Part shown: positions 1 to 10,015 of the stretch, in pieces
Layout of the letters: each line of letters opens with the position of its first letter
Numbering within the stretch: the first letter of the stretch is position 1
NCBI RefSeq assembly: GCF_050947875.1
Contig: NC_134568.1
Coordinates: 194,878,853-194,942,852 of the forward strand
Length of the DNA stretch: 64,000 nucleotides
From: Dermacentor variabilis
Lineage: Eukaryota; Arthropoda; Arachnida; Ixodida; Ixodidae
Direction: 5' to 3'
The notes under the pieces: model-generated
The model's database searches: none
Told to the model about the DNA's origin: nothing
What the model saw: the letters and a program-made list of their open reading frames with translations, nothing else
Made by a program: the position numbers and the translations under genes

Positions 1-526
1 AAGTGTATCTATGCATCTAGAGGTGCTGGTGTCCAATAATGGGAAGGGCATTAGAGTTAGCGACCCCTAACAGTGCCATGGCATTAGATACTGAACACGC
101 AGCCGTGTTGGATACCTTACGCAAGATTACCGTATGCAACTCCGCTGGCATGTTCCATCGGGTAAAAAAGCCGACAGTGGTGTAATTTAAGAAAAAAAAT
201 TGAAGTTGATGGTAGACCTGTTTACTCTTTATTTTAATTTATGACATCCTCACGACTGAACATAAGCATAAATTTATGCTCTGAAAAAAAACGTAGCTAT
301 TGGCTTTGTATCATGTGACATGCTCAACAAGAACAATGTCCAAGAACAGTACAATTTTATGAGTAAGCTCATAGAATTGGTTGTTCACTTTTCTATTGAG
401 GAACCTGAAGGTGGTCTTGGACCCTCTTGTGCTTTCTACATAACGTCAACCTGACAGAATTACACAACTTTAAACCATCTGGAGCAAGAGTCCAGGACAA
501 AACTTCTGGCTTACTAAAGCCAATCA
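1..526. other. No gene recognised
   Basis: No reading frame here resembles a protein I know, and no repeat boundary is visible except the mariner end that follows at about 527. It may be unique intergenic DNA or an older repeat. Confidence 0.5.
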
Positions 527-1796
527 TACGAGGTCTGTCCCAAGAGTCCGTGCGGTATGTCTAACAAAAAAGTATTCAACAATCTTTTAGATACATCAAT
601 GTGGTCACCTTCCAAAAAGTATCCCCAATTAGTCATGATACACTGGCTGTTTACCTCTTGCATTGCTGGAAGCAGCTTTCGAAGTCCTCATACGTTAAGT
701 GCTTCAGCAGCGATTTCATGCCCTTTTTCTTACATGCGATTTTTTTTGTTTATTGGTGTCTTGTTTAATGTGTCTTGTTTAAAAGTGAAATGCTGTAATA
801 ACCGAGTGTCGGCGCTACAGTCTAACACACCGCCCAGGATTAGGAAAAGTTTGCGTTCTTTGAATATAAAAACAGCTATACCACGTTCCCGAAGTGCCGC
901 CCCCGGAGTGCCAGTTTCCATATAGGGAACCAAAAAAAAAGTTGCAGGGGGTACAATATGCTATGTAGTAAGGGTGTTCTAGCGCAGTGATGGAACTGCG
1001 TGCCAAAAACTTACTCCCTTTCAATGCAGAGTGCGCAGGGGCATTATCTTCCTGCTCAATCGATCCAGCCTCTCTCTTTCGACAAATCTGGTCGCATGCG
1101 GCCCACACGATCTCTCGGACGCTTCATGACCTCTACGTAAAAGGCTACTTTGGCAGTTTGACCTCCAGGTAAAAATTCCTGGTGCAGAATTTCATGGCAT
1201 CAAAGCACACGCTCAACATGACTGATTTCTGCTTTTTCCTTCAGAGCTTCTTTTTTTTTTTGCTTTGGCTTAGCTTTCTTTCTTTTTTCATTCCTTGCTC
1301 TGCGACTTCAGCTCGATGTCGCATTCCTAAATCCTAGTGTTGCCGGAGGATGCTTTGCAACAATTTATCGCTATCGTCTAAACTTTTTCAATGAATGCTA
1401 CATTTTTTTGCCCCAACTATTGTTCAGGAGTCAGCAGTTTCGGCACCATCTTGTCGCAAACCTTTTTCATTTCCAAAACTTATCTAAAAAATCGGTGAAC
1501 GGACGGTTTACCCAAAGCAAATGCTTCTGACACCATTCCAACAGTTATTCGGTGGTGAATGAGCTCAAAAGAACGCACACGATCGATACCTTAATCTTCG
1601 CACGAGGTGGAGGGGCGTTGTGATCTTCCATTGTCCTTGGGGTCTTCACGGCCTTCTCAAAAACGCTGGACCAACTATAAAGCAGTTCTTGCCTTTACTG
1701 CATCCTCTCCGTAGGCCTTTACTTTGCAACATTCATTAAACTTGTGCACCACTGTTGCCCAATTTTATAAGAAATTTGATATTGAGTATTTGTCCG
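527..1796 (-). pseudogene. Degraded mariner (Tc1/mariner) transposase
   Basis: Read on the minus strand, short stretches in different frames line up in order with a mariner transposase. They are an N-terminal helix-turn-helix piece (IKFLIKLGNSG, near 1775), DKMVPKLLTPEQ (near 1450), LHQEFLPGGQT (near 1180), the catalytic-region motif DNAPAHSALKGSKFLA followed by LEHPYY (about 970-1045), and a C-terminal YEDFESCFQQ and YFLEGDH (about 620-700). A full transposase of this family is about 340-350 residues and cuts and pastes its own DNA at TA sites. Here stops and frameshifts occur throughout, so it is dead. The left end has TA followed by CGAGGTCTGTCC, a candidate terminal repeat at 529-540. The right end is cut off by the RTE element at about 1797. 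Confidence 0.85.
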
Positions 1797-1809
1797 GACA
1801 GGCCGCCAA

Positions 1810-2649
1810 TGGAAACTGACCCTTGCAACGTTTAACACCCGAACCCTCTCGAGTGAGGCAGGCTTAGCAGGACTTTTCGAAAAACTATCAGACATTGTTT
1901 GGGATATTATCTGTCTTAGTGAGATTAGAAGACCTGGTGAGGCTTACACATTGCTGAACAACTGCCATGTCCTCTGCTATAGAGGTCTCCCGGATAAGAA
2001 GCAATACGGGGTGAGATTCCTAATCCATAAAGACATAGCGGGTAACATTGACGAATTTTACAGCATCAACGATAGGGTAGCAGTAGTCGTAATAAAACTC
2101 AATAAAAGGTATAGATTAAAGGTAGTACAAACATACGCTCCAACGTCCAGTCACGACGATGAGGAAGTAGATCAGTTTTATGAAGATTTTGAATTAGCGA
2201 TGAGAAAAGTGCAAACGCGGTATACAGTAGTATTGAGGGACTTCAATACAAAAGTGGGGAAAAGGCAGGCGGGTGAACAGGAAATTGGCAACTACGGTGA
2301 CGATTCTAGAAACGCTAGAGGCGAGATACTGGTAGAATTCGCAGAAAGGAATAAGCTGAGAATAATGAACAGTTTTTTCAAGAAACGTAGCAACAGCAAA
2401 TGGACCTGGAAAAGCCCTAATGGTGAAACAAGAAATGAAATCGATTTCATACTTTCTGCCGGTCCCAGCATAGTGCAAGATGTTCAAGTAATAGGTAGGG
2501 TAAAATGTAGTGATCATAGGTTAGTGAGGGCCAGGATCCACCTGAATTTAAACAGACAAAGAGTAAAATTGGTAAAGAAAAAACAGGTCAACTTAGAGGC
2601 AGTAAGGGTAAAAGCACACAAATTTAGGCTGGTACTTGCAAACAAATGA
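1810..2649 (+). pseudogene. RTE LINE endonuclease domain
   Basis: The frame stays open from TGG at 1810 (WKLTLATFNTRTL, the N-terminal strand of the endonuclease/exonuclease/phosphatase fold) to a stop at 2647-2649. Visible motifs: YAPTSSHDDEEV near 2130, where a glutamate helps bind metal; LRDFNTKVG near 2235, where the usual GDFN reads RDFN, so a conserved glycine has changed; NEIDFIL near 2435; and CSDHRLV near 2505, with the catalytic SDH intact. This domain nicks target DNA to prime reverse transcription. It should run on into the reverse transcriptase, but a stop and frame change intervene after ANK. It is part of a dead element. Confidence 0.85.
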
Positions 2650-2665
2650 TGATTAGATAGAGGCA

Positions 2666-4671
2666 ATGAATGAAACCGTAACGAGGCTGGCTTCAGAGGC
2701 AGCTATTGAAGTGGGAGGCAAGGCACCAAGGCAACCAGTAGGCAAGCTCTCCCAAGCAACAAAGGACCTAATAAAGAAACGACAAAGAATGAAAGTGTCC
2801 AACTCAAGAGATAATGTAGAATTCGCGGAAATCTCAAAACTCATCACCAAGGCGAAAATAAGTGATATTCGAAACTATAACGTGAGAAAGACTGAAGAAG
2901 CCGTAAAAAATGGACGCTGCCTGAAATCAGTGAGAAGGAAACTTGGCATAGGACAAACCGAGATGTATGCACTAAAAGATAGGCAGTGTAATATCATCAG
3001 CAATCTCGAATATATAGTAAAAGCAGCGGAAGAATTCTATACTGACCTTCACAGTACCCAGACGACTCAGGAGCGCTCTATTCAAAACAATAATGAACAG
3101 TATACAGAAACTCCTCCTATCCCTAGAGATGAGATCAGAAAGGCCTTGCAAGGGGTGAAACGGGAAAAAGCGACAGGAGAGGATGGAATAACAGTCGATT
3201 TAATCAAAGATGGAGGAGACATAATGCTAGAAGAACTGGCGGCTCTCTATACGAAGTGTCTACTGCAAGGGTCCCAGAAAAATGGAAGAATGCAAACATT
3301 ATACTAATCCACAAAAAGGGCGACGTTAAAGAACTAAAAAATTATAGGCCCATTAGCTTACTCCCAGTATTATATAAAATATTTACCAAAATCATCTCCA
3401 ACAGAATAAGGACAACACTGGAATTTAGTCAACCGAGGAAGCAGGCTGGCTTCAGGAAAGGTTACTCTACAATGGATCACATCCATGTCATTAACCAGGT
3501 TATCGAGAAATCCGCAGAGTACAATAAACCTCTCTATATGGCTTTCATAGATTACGAAAAAGCATTTGATTCAGTAGAGATACCAGCACTCATAAAGGCA
3601 TTGCGTAATCAAGGGGGACAGACCGCTTACGTAAATACCCTAGAAGATAGCTACAGAGATTCCACAGCCACCTTAATTCTACACAAGAAAAGTAGGAAGA
3701 TACCTATAAAAAAGGAGTCAGACAAGGAGACACAATCTCTCCAATGCTATTCACTGCGTACTTAGTAGAAGTATTCGAGCTATTAAACTGGGAAGACTTA
3801 GGAGTAAGGATCGACGGCGAATACCTCAACAACCTTCGGTTTGCTGATGACATTGTTCAATTCAGCAACAATATAATAATAATATTTGGGGTTTTACGTG
3901 CCAAAACCACTTTCTGATTATGAGGCACGCCGTAGTGGAGGACTCCGGAAATTTTGACCACCTGGGGTTCTTTAACGTGCACCTAAAGCTAAGCACACGG
4001 GTGTTTTCGCATTTCGCCCCCATCGAAATGCGGCCGCCGTGGCCGGGATTCGATCCCGCGACCTCGTGCTCAGCAGCCCAACACCATAGCCACTGAGCAA
4101 CCACGGCGGGTAATTCAGCAACAATGCAGACGAGTTACAACAATTTATTGAGGACCTTAACAGGGAAAGTGTAAGAGTGGGACTGAAGATTAATATGCAG
4201 AAGATAAAGATAATGATAAATAACCTGGCAAGGGAACAAGATTTCAAGATCGCCCGTCAGCCTCTAGAGTCTGTAGAGGAGTACGTTTACCTAGGTGGAC
4301 TAATCACAGGGAACCCGGACCATGAGAAGGAAATTCACAGAATAAAAATGGGTTGGGTGGCACACGGCAGAGATTGTGAGCTCCTGAATGGGATCTTACC
4401 GTTATCATTGAAAAGGAAAGTATACAATCAGTGCATTTTACCGGTGCTGACATACGGAGCAGAGACTTGGAGGCTGACAAAGAAGCTTGAGAACAAGTTA
4501 AGCACCGCGCAAAGAGCGATGGAACGAAGAATGCTAGGCATAACTTTAAGAGACCGAAAGAGAGCAGTTTGGATCAGAGAGCAAACGGGCATAGACCATA
4601 TTCTAATAGACATTAAGAGAAAAAAATGGCGCTGGGCAGGTCATGCAATGGGCAGACTAGATGACCGTTAG
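2666..4671 (+). pseudogene. RTE LINE reverse transcriptase, split by a SINE
   Basis: Reverse transcriptase blocks occur in order over several frames. A linker (VTRLASEAAIEVGGKAPRQP) is followed by KNYRPISLLPVLYK near 3337, RKQAGFRKGYST near 3437, and FIDYEKAFDSV near 3545 with the first catalytic aspartate. The FADDI box lies near 3838, with the catalytic pair intact. The SINE sits directly after it. The sequence resumes with the C-terminal half at 4177-4671, including LTYGAETW, STAQRAMERRMLGITLRDRKRA and KWRWAGHAMGR, the conserved tail of RTE proteins. A frameshift near 3260 joins two overlapping frames and another lies near 3720. The family copies its own RNA at the nicked target. Confidence 0.87.
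3873..4111 (-). mobile_element. tRNA-derived SINE (Ruka type), full length
   Basis: On the minus strand the element starts with a tRNA-like head (about 4111-4030) carrying an A-box-like TGGTTGCTCAGTGGCTA and a B-box-like GGGATCGAATCCCGG. These are the internal RNA polymerase III promoter. A conserved body and an AT-rich 3' end (3873-3890) follow. The 14-bp target duplication AATTCAGCAACAAT is perfect at 3859-3872 and 4112-4125. The element splits an RTE reverse transcriptase frame, so it is younger than that RTE copy. SINEs of this kind borrow LINE machinery. Family name from memory of the tick Ruka family. Confidence 0.9.
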
Positions 4672-4882
4672 ACCATTAGGGTAACGAATGGGTACCAAGA
4701 GAACGGAAGCGCAGTAGAGGACGGCAGAAGACTAGATGGAGGGAGGAAATTAGGAAATTTGCTAGTGCTCTTTGGAGTCGGTTGGCGCAGGACAGTGGTA
4801 ATATGGAGATCGCAGGGAGAGGCCTTCGTCCTGCAGTGGACATGAATTGGATGATGATGATGATAATGGTGATGATGATTAT

Positions 4883-5489
4883 AATTTGTTCCGCTTGTTC
4901 GTCTAGCTCAGTTTCAACAAAGACTAGATGCTAAAAATGGGTTGCACGAAAATTGCACGCACAAAATTCAAGATTGTCATACCGCAGTACGGCTGTTACT
5001 GGAGGTCAACCGGGTCCTTTCGAGTGGACAATGTGAGAGAACGGTGCCACTACACACTCTCCAACTTTTTTGGCGACTAATTGCATCAATTTTTGGGACA
5101 ACCTCGCGTGATACGTCCCTAATAAGTGAAGAAAAAAGTACGTTGGTCCTTCAGCCTGAACCTTCTTTATCTCCACTTAAATAGATATCGGGTTGCACAA
5201 ACGCACTTTCAGTTGTGTGGACAAAGTCATGGAACCAATTGCATTCGCTCGTCCACAGTGGTATCTGGATCGGCATGACGTTAACCCTGACGTAATGGGC
5301 GCCTGCCCGATAGGGCCACTTCTCTATCCTCAAAGTGATCGACATTGTGTCCTCTTTACCCTTGGGTCATTGAGGCATCATTGGCAACAAAAGAGCCGAC
5401 GATACATCGTGTTCTACCCACGAATAAGTCCAGCGCGTGCCATAGTCAATTCTTGGTGCAGTGCGGTAACTTCGCCTACTTAAACGTCG
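4883..5489. other. No gene recognised
   Basis: Small open frames exist on both strands, but none resembles a known protein. The sequence is not obviously repetitive here. It may be an unrecognisable upstream part of the LINE whose 3' end follows. Confidence 0.45.
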
Positions 5490-6115
5490 CAATGCATTTG
5501 AACATTGGAATTCACTTGAATGTGTCAACTCGCGATTGTGCTCCCATGACCATTTATTGTATCCTCGACTACCGCTTGGTGAATTTCAGCACGACGCAAC
5601 TAACTGTGCCGCTTGTGGCGGGGCGTCGCTTTTACGAACGCCTACTCTTTCTGTATCGTCATGATGGACAGTGCCTCGTGCAGAGTTTGTGAATACGACG
5701 AGATTATAGAACATATTGTCATCTACTGCCTTCTACCAATATAGGGAAGACATTGCGTGCCTGTTTAAGGCTATCGGAGAGCGGAGCGTTCACAGAAGGA
5801 AATATACTGGGCCCGTGGACTCGACCGTCATACACGCAGAGGATTAAAATAGCACTGCAGCACTTTTTGCACACGTCTGAGCCCTGCGACCACCTTGCCT
5901 TTAACTGAGTGGTCGACACTGTTGGTTGTGCGCGTCCGTCACTTGTTCTTTTTTATTGAGAGATAAGAAAGCGCACATTTCTTTCTCCCTTTGCATTTTT
6001 CTTTTCTGTCCGCTTTCTTTTCCGCCGGTGTAGGGTAGCGATCCAGGTCAAACCTGGTTTACCGTCCTGCCTTTCCTTTTCCTTCTGCTTCTGTCTTTCG
6101 CCCTTGCATCATGTG
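5490..6115 (+). mobile_element. RNase H-type LINE, 3' end fragment
   Basis: A short stretch reads MDSASCRVCEYDEIIEHIVIYC (about 5662-5730), a C-x2-C...H...C zinc knuckle like that at the C-terminus of RNase H-bearing tick LINEs, followed by a broken ILGPW-like region. The 3'UTR ends in a pyrimidine-rich tail with GTAGGGTAGC...GGTTTACC.TCCTGCCTTTCC (about 6031-6085). That block recurs at 7720, 50905 and, inverted, at 27085. Frameshifts are frequent. Confidence 0.65.
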
Positions 6116-6189
6116 TCGTAGAGTGAAAAGTATCAACAGCGTATCAGTGGCGCCTTTTCTTTAAGTAAAAGGGGCTTACCTAAATCACG

Positions 6190-6740
6190 CTCACGAAGTC
6201 ATTCTGAGTTTGCTTGAAGCAGCTGCAATAGGTGAGCCGAAGTTCAACCGAATATGGGACTACTCGAAAAAGCGCAGCTTCTTTGTGCAGGCTGGGGAAG
6301 TGCCTTCAGTTGCATATCTTGTGGCGACCTGCATACAAAGGAGATAGAAATTGCTCAGCATTTACCTGACACTGCGCAGATTTTCATATCCGCAGATAAT
6401 ATTTGCCTTTGGGCTTCTGCAGCAACTTGTGCACGAATGAGTGCGTGACTTCAGCGAGCAGCAACATGGGCATTACGCTATCTCAGCGGACAAGGATTCC
6501 GTGTGTTTGAGAAAAGTACGCATTAATAGCGTTTAGGCACAAGCCCGCGATGCTGGATTCTAACTATATTAATGGCGAAGTCCTTTTCTATGGCAAGGCT
6601 CATACTTTCCTGTGCGTTGGTCAATCGATATCTATCATGTAGTCCACATTCCGAATACACTCCAAAGAAAAAAAAAAAAGGCAGTGATACATTGACCACT
6701 TGATGAAATCGCTGTGTATAAAGACATGAGATAGGTCCCT
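6190..6740 (+). pseudogene. RNase H-type LINE reverse transcriptase fragment
   Basis: The frame at 6254-6448 ends IAQHLPDTAQIFISADNICLWASAA. The usual FADD catalytic box of LINE reverse transcriptases reads SADN, so a catalytic aspartate has been lost. After a stop the sequence continues in other frames with pieces matching the segment that follows the box (LQRAATWALRYLSGQGFRVFEK; ALIAFRHKPAMLDSNYINGEVLF). It appears to be the same family as the element at 8560-10010. It is an old, non-functional scrap. Confidence 0.6.
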
Positions 6741-7229
6741 TATCTCGGTTTTCCAAATGTGCAAGGCACTGTTCTTGCGGTTCTTACGAAAAAATGTGCG
6801 AGTTTGGTCAAATATGTGCACATCCAGTCTTCGCGATCTTCAGAAATGCCCACGTTTCTCTTGGCGCGCATCAGCAGTTTGCGGCAATCGACAAGACCAG
6901 AGAATCATTCGATTACAGTTATTAGCAATGACTCTTTGAGAATGCAACTTGGTCATTTTTCAATAATGCAAAACCAGTATTCGACTCCCCTGTAAGCGCA
7001 GAGACCATGTCTAACATTTGATCATTTTATTGCAGCAATACATCTTTTTTTTCTGCCTCGCAGGTTCTGTAGGGTGTCTCAATGCCCCAGACGCACTCTC
7101 ACCCCCACACCCACAACCCATCTCTAACTACAGTGATTCTTATCTATTAACTAAGTGAGATGAGAGAAGAAAGAGAGAGAGAGAGGAAAAAATACATGGG
7201 ATATAGATTTCCATTAATAAAAAAAATGC
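6741..7229. other. No gene; short GA-rich run
   Basis: I see no recognisable coding sequence. A GA-rich stretch lies at about 7155-7190. The part up to about 6990 could be decayed LINE sequence continuing from the fragment before it. Confidence 0.4.
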
Positions 7230-7386
7230 AGCCGATTTCCGTACTAATACCACGATTTGATTGTGATGGACTCGAGGATTATTTTCGACGACCTTGCGGA
7301 GTCAGATCCCGCCACGGCGGGGATTTGATACCGCGACCTCGTGCTTAGAAGCGCAACGCCAAAGCCACTAAGCAACCACGGCGGGT
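7230..7386 (-). mobile_element. Decayed Ruka-type SINE (head part)
   Basis: On the minus strand the tRNA-like head is clear from 7386 (CCCGCCGTGGTTGCTTAGTGG), with the B box around 7330-7345 (GGTATCAAATCCC, altered). The body is poorly preserved and a duplicated CCCGCCACGGCGGGG lies at 7306-7321. The 3' end is not recognisable. Its divergence suggests an older insertion than the SINE at 3873. Confidence 0.7.
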
Positions 7387-7494
7387 TTATTAGCTCGGTA
7401 ACTGCGAAAAGTAGTTATGAGAACCCGACCTCACCAAGATTATGGGAATCTTACGTTATCGCTGTCTTAGATGCGTGTAAATGAAGTGTCATAG

Positions 7495-7640
7495 CCATGC
7501 TGTCGTTCTGCCGCCGCCATCGTCATTGTGACGTCGTCGTTTTGGGGGCGTAGTCATGGTTGTCACTGTCGTCGTGCCGTCGTCATCGTCATGCCGCCGT
7601 TATCGCCAATGTAGTTGTGCTGCCGTGGTTGTCACAAAAG
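7495..7640. repeat. Imperfect CGTCGTCAT/GCCGTCATCG repeat
   Basis: A degenerate low-complexity tract built from CCGTCGTCATCG, CGTCGTTTT and TGCCGCCG-like units. No coding potential is supported. Confidence 0.6.
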
Positions 7641-7812
7641 AAGGCGTCCCTCTGCTCAGCTTTTGTAAGAATTGGACGCTTGCCTGATTGGCCTCCATAT
7701 CTTTCCTTCGTTTCTCTCTCCCCAGTGTAGGGTAGCCAACCGGATCTTTTTCTCTGGTTAACCTCCCTGCCTTTCCCCTTTCCTCTCTCTCTCTCTCTCT
7801 CCCCTCTCTACA
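7641..7812 (+). mobile_element. LINE 3'UTR and pyrimidine tail
   Basis: Contains CAGTGTAGGGTAGCCAACCG (7717-7736) then GGTTAACCTCCCTGCCTTTCC at about 7757-7777, followed by a (CT)n run to about 7810. The same two blocks, in the same order and spacing, occur at 6031 and 50905 and inverted near 27100. This marks the shared 3' end of an RNase H-type LINE family. No coding part is attached. Confidence 0.65.
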
Positions 7813-7845
7813 TTTCTCTGGTATCCAATGTTCAGTGCATTGCGT

Positions 7846-7853
7846 TTATTAAT

Positions 7854-7900
<47 letters not shown>

Positions 7901-7902
7901 TA
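7846..7902. repeat. (TTTA)n microsatellite
   Basis: About fourteen near-perfect TTTA units. Read on the minus strand this is an (AAAT)n run of the kind that ends CR1/L2-like LINEs elsewhere in the window (63043-63090, 39150-39215), but no matching LINE body follows here. Confidence 0.85.
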
Positions 7903-8154
7903 TACTACGATTGAATAGCGCGATGGCGGGAGAAGCAGACGACGAAGTGTGCGTGCTTTAGAATATAAGGGCTCATGTTAAGGGCTCGTGCGCTTCCTTT
8001 CTTTTGTCCCTTGTCTTTTCGCTGAAGTATCATAACCATCAAAGCAATGTTGTTGCGATACTCAATTTTACAATACCCAAACGAGAGAAAGGCCTTCAGC
8101 GTTTTGTCTGCACCGTAAACACTTACCGTCAATAGATCCCTCATTTCAGTGATA

Positions 8155-8485
8155 TCGCTCTTCCTCTCACAAAACTGCTCCACAAAAACATTAAATGTAC
8201 GTGGACAGAAGTATGCGAGCGAGCCTTTATGGAACCCAAGAAGCGCATAACTGAAGAACCAGTGCTTCGCATATACGACGCTTCATGACAGTGTACTCTA
8301 TGCTGCGACGCATGTGGGGGAGAGATTGGTGTCGTGCTGAAGGAGCGAGATGGCAAAGGCAATGAACATACCGTTGCCTATTATTACCGTAAACTATTCA
8401 AGGACGAAGTTAACTATGCAATCACACAGAGAGAATGTCTTGCCATAGCAGATGGGACTCATAAGTGGCATCTTTATCCTCACAT
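8155..8485 (+). pseudogene. Ty3/gypsy reverse transcriptase-RNase H fragment
   Basis: The order of peptides matches the connection and RNase H start of gypsy Pol: TKLLHKNIKCTWTEVCERAFMEPK, then PVLRIYDAS, then after a frame change GIGVVLKERDGKGNEHTVAYYYRKL, NYAITQRECLAIADGTHKWHLY. In gypsy elements this region forms the RNase H that removes template RNA. Stops and frame changes separate the pieces. No LTR is seen nearby, although the sequence around 7940-7970 resembles that around 19160-19180 (GCGTGCTTTAGAATA). Confidence 0.7.
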
Positions 8486-8559
8486 CTCGTACATGACAAA
8501 GCGTTCGGCCGCCATTGTGGACCTTGCGTTTTTCAGCGGGAAGTCCTGGGGCGCTACAG

Positions 8560-10010
8560 TACCATCAATGTTGCAACTATATAAGGCACTGTTTTGGGCT
8601 TCCTCCGTACAGCTTATCTGTATTAGGAAATACTTGCACTACAAATATCCGCAAACTCTAGTGTGTGCAAGCACAAGCACTCAGAACTTGTCTCGGTCTC
8701 CCAAAAACTACACCATCAATTGCCACTGTGGCCATTGCCAGAGACCCTCCTTTGACAGTCTACATTCATGCTGATGTCCTGACAGCACATATCCGACACC
8801 TGACTCGGATTCCCTCCCACCATCTTCCTTGCTTGCCAGCACAAAGGCCACATTCAACTTTGCCAAAAGTATTGTAAGACATCAGTCTTACTTGCCATAA
8901 CAATTTGCGCCTGCTACATGAATATCGGATCCATTGTGGTGTCTTCACCGGCCGCTTGTGCAGTTGACAGTTCCAGGCATCAGAAACAAAGCTGGAGCGC
9001 CAATGCAAGCTTTGAAAGAAGCAGCTTTGGAACAAATTCACAACTTGCACAGATTCTGGCAACATGTCTACACAGGTGGTTCGGTAAAACTCAACAGCTC
9101 TGCTGCTACAGTCATCATCCCGTCAAAATCTGAAGAAATCAAATTAAAAACTTCATGTGTGAACACATCGACTGGTGCAGAACTCGTGGCACTCCGTCTT
9201 TAGTGACTCCAAGGCAGCCCTTCAGTGCATACAAAGCCCAATGCGCCACGGACCCAATCAACAATTGGCCTCAGAAATTCGATACATATATCATCACAGC
9301 CATGACAAGAGACACAACATAATCTTTCAATGGATTCCAGGACATCGTAACATCAGCGGGAATGACTACGCTGAAGAAGCCGCCCGATCTGCGCATAAAA
9401 GTGGTGAACGAGTCCTCGTTCCGCTTTCGCGAACAGACGCTGCGGCTGGGCTGCGATTGATGTACCATGATTGTACTTTGGCCCTGTGGGCCTCGAACGT
9501 TTTCACCATGAGTCGTTTGCGTTCGTTGTCTCCGGACATACGGATGCACCTCCCGCATGGGTTACGACGACGTGAACAGACCGTGCAGAACCGTCTGTGG
9601 CTAGGCATTCCGTTTAGCAACTCATACGCTTTCCTTATTGGAATGGCCAACAGCCCCACGTGCGACACATGCGACGTCGATGAGACGCTCGCACATATTA
9701 TCTGTGTTTGCCCGCGATATAGTGCGGAGAGACAAGTTATGTGCAGAGTACTGGACCAGTTGGACAATCGTTCATTATCAGAACTCAAAGTTTTCGTCAG
9801 TGCTCCAAAAGAACATCCGTGTTGAAGGCCTTACTCGCGTTATTAAGGTTCCTGTGGTGTACGGGGCTTCACGATAGACTTTAAGAATGTCACCCCCTAC
9901 CGCTCTATAGTGCACGCGTTTTGTTCGTGCTCGTCACTCTTTCTCTCTATCTCCCCCTTCCACTTATTTTCTCTTTTTATCGCCCTTAACCCTTCCCTCC
10001 GTGCAGGGTT
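8560..10010 (+). pseudogene. RNase H-bearing LINE, 3' half
   Basis: A broken reading frame covers the C-terminal third of a LINE ORF2. The thumb/linker piece QALRTCLGLPKTTPSIATVAIARD...HLTRIPSHHLPCLPAQRP (about 8668-8850) is followed by decayed sequence and then a long open frame at 9175-9825. That frame holds an RNase H domain with FSDSKAALQC (catalytic aspartate), FQWIPGHRNISGNDYAEEAARSAH (histidine and aspartate), then a zinc knuckle CDTCDVDETLAHIICVCPRY. A pyrimidine-rich 3'UTR runs to about 10010. RNase H in such LINEs belongs to the I/R1-like groups. The 5' part is missing and the element is inactive. Confidence 0.82.
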
Positions 10011-10015
10011 CAGCC

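Larger units (their letters stand above)
1797..4882 (+). mobile_element. RTE-clade LINE, copy 1, near full length
   Basis: This non-LTR retrotransposon runs from its endonuclease start to its 3' tail. Order: apurinic-type endonuclease (1810-2649), linker and reverse transcriptase (2666-3765, then 4126-4671), short 3'UTR, and a terminal run of GAT repeats at about 4850-4880. A GAT-rich 3' end is typical of RTE elements, and the second copy (32193-34739) ends the same way. No poly(A) tail is present. The 5' end abuts the mariner remnant. Frameshifts and a SINE insertion break the reading frame, so it cannot be active. Confidence 0.88.

Noticed and set aside
4030..4111. A tRNA gene on the minus strand
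   Set aside because: A- and B-box-like sequences are present, but they form the head of a SINE with body, tail and target duplication. No proper cloverleaf with anticodon arm is seen.
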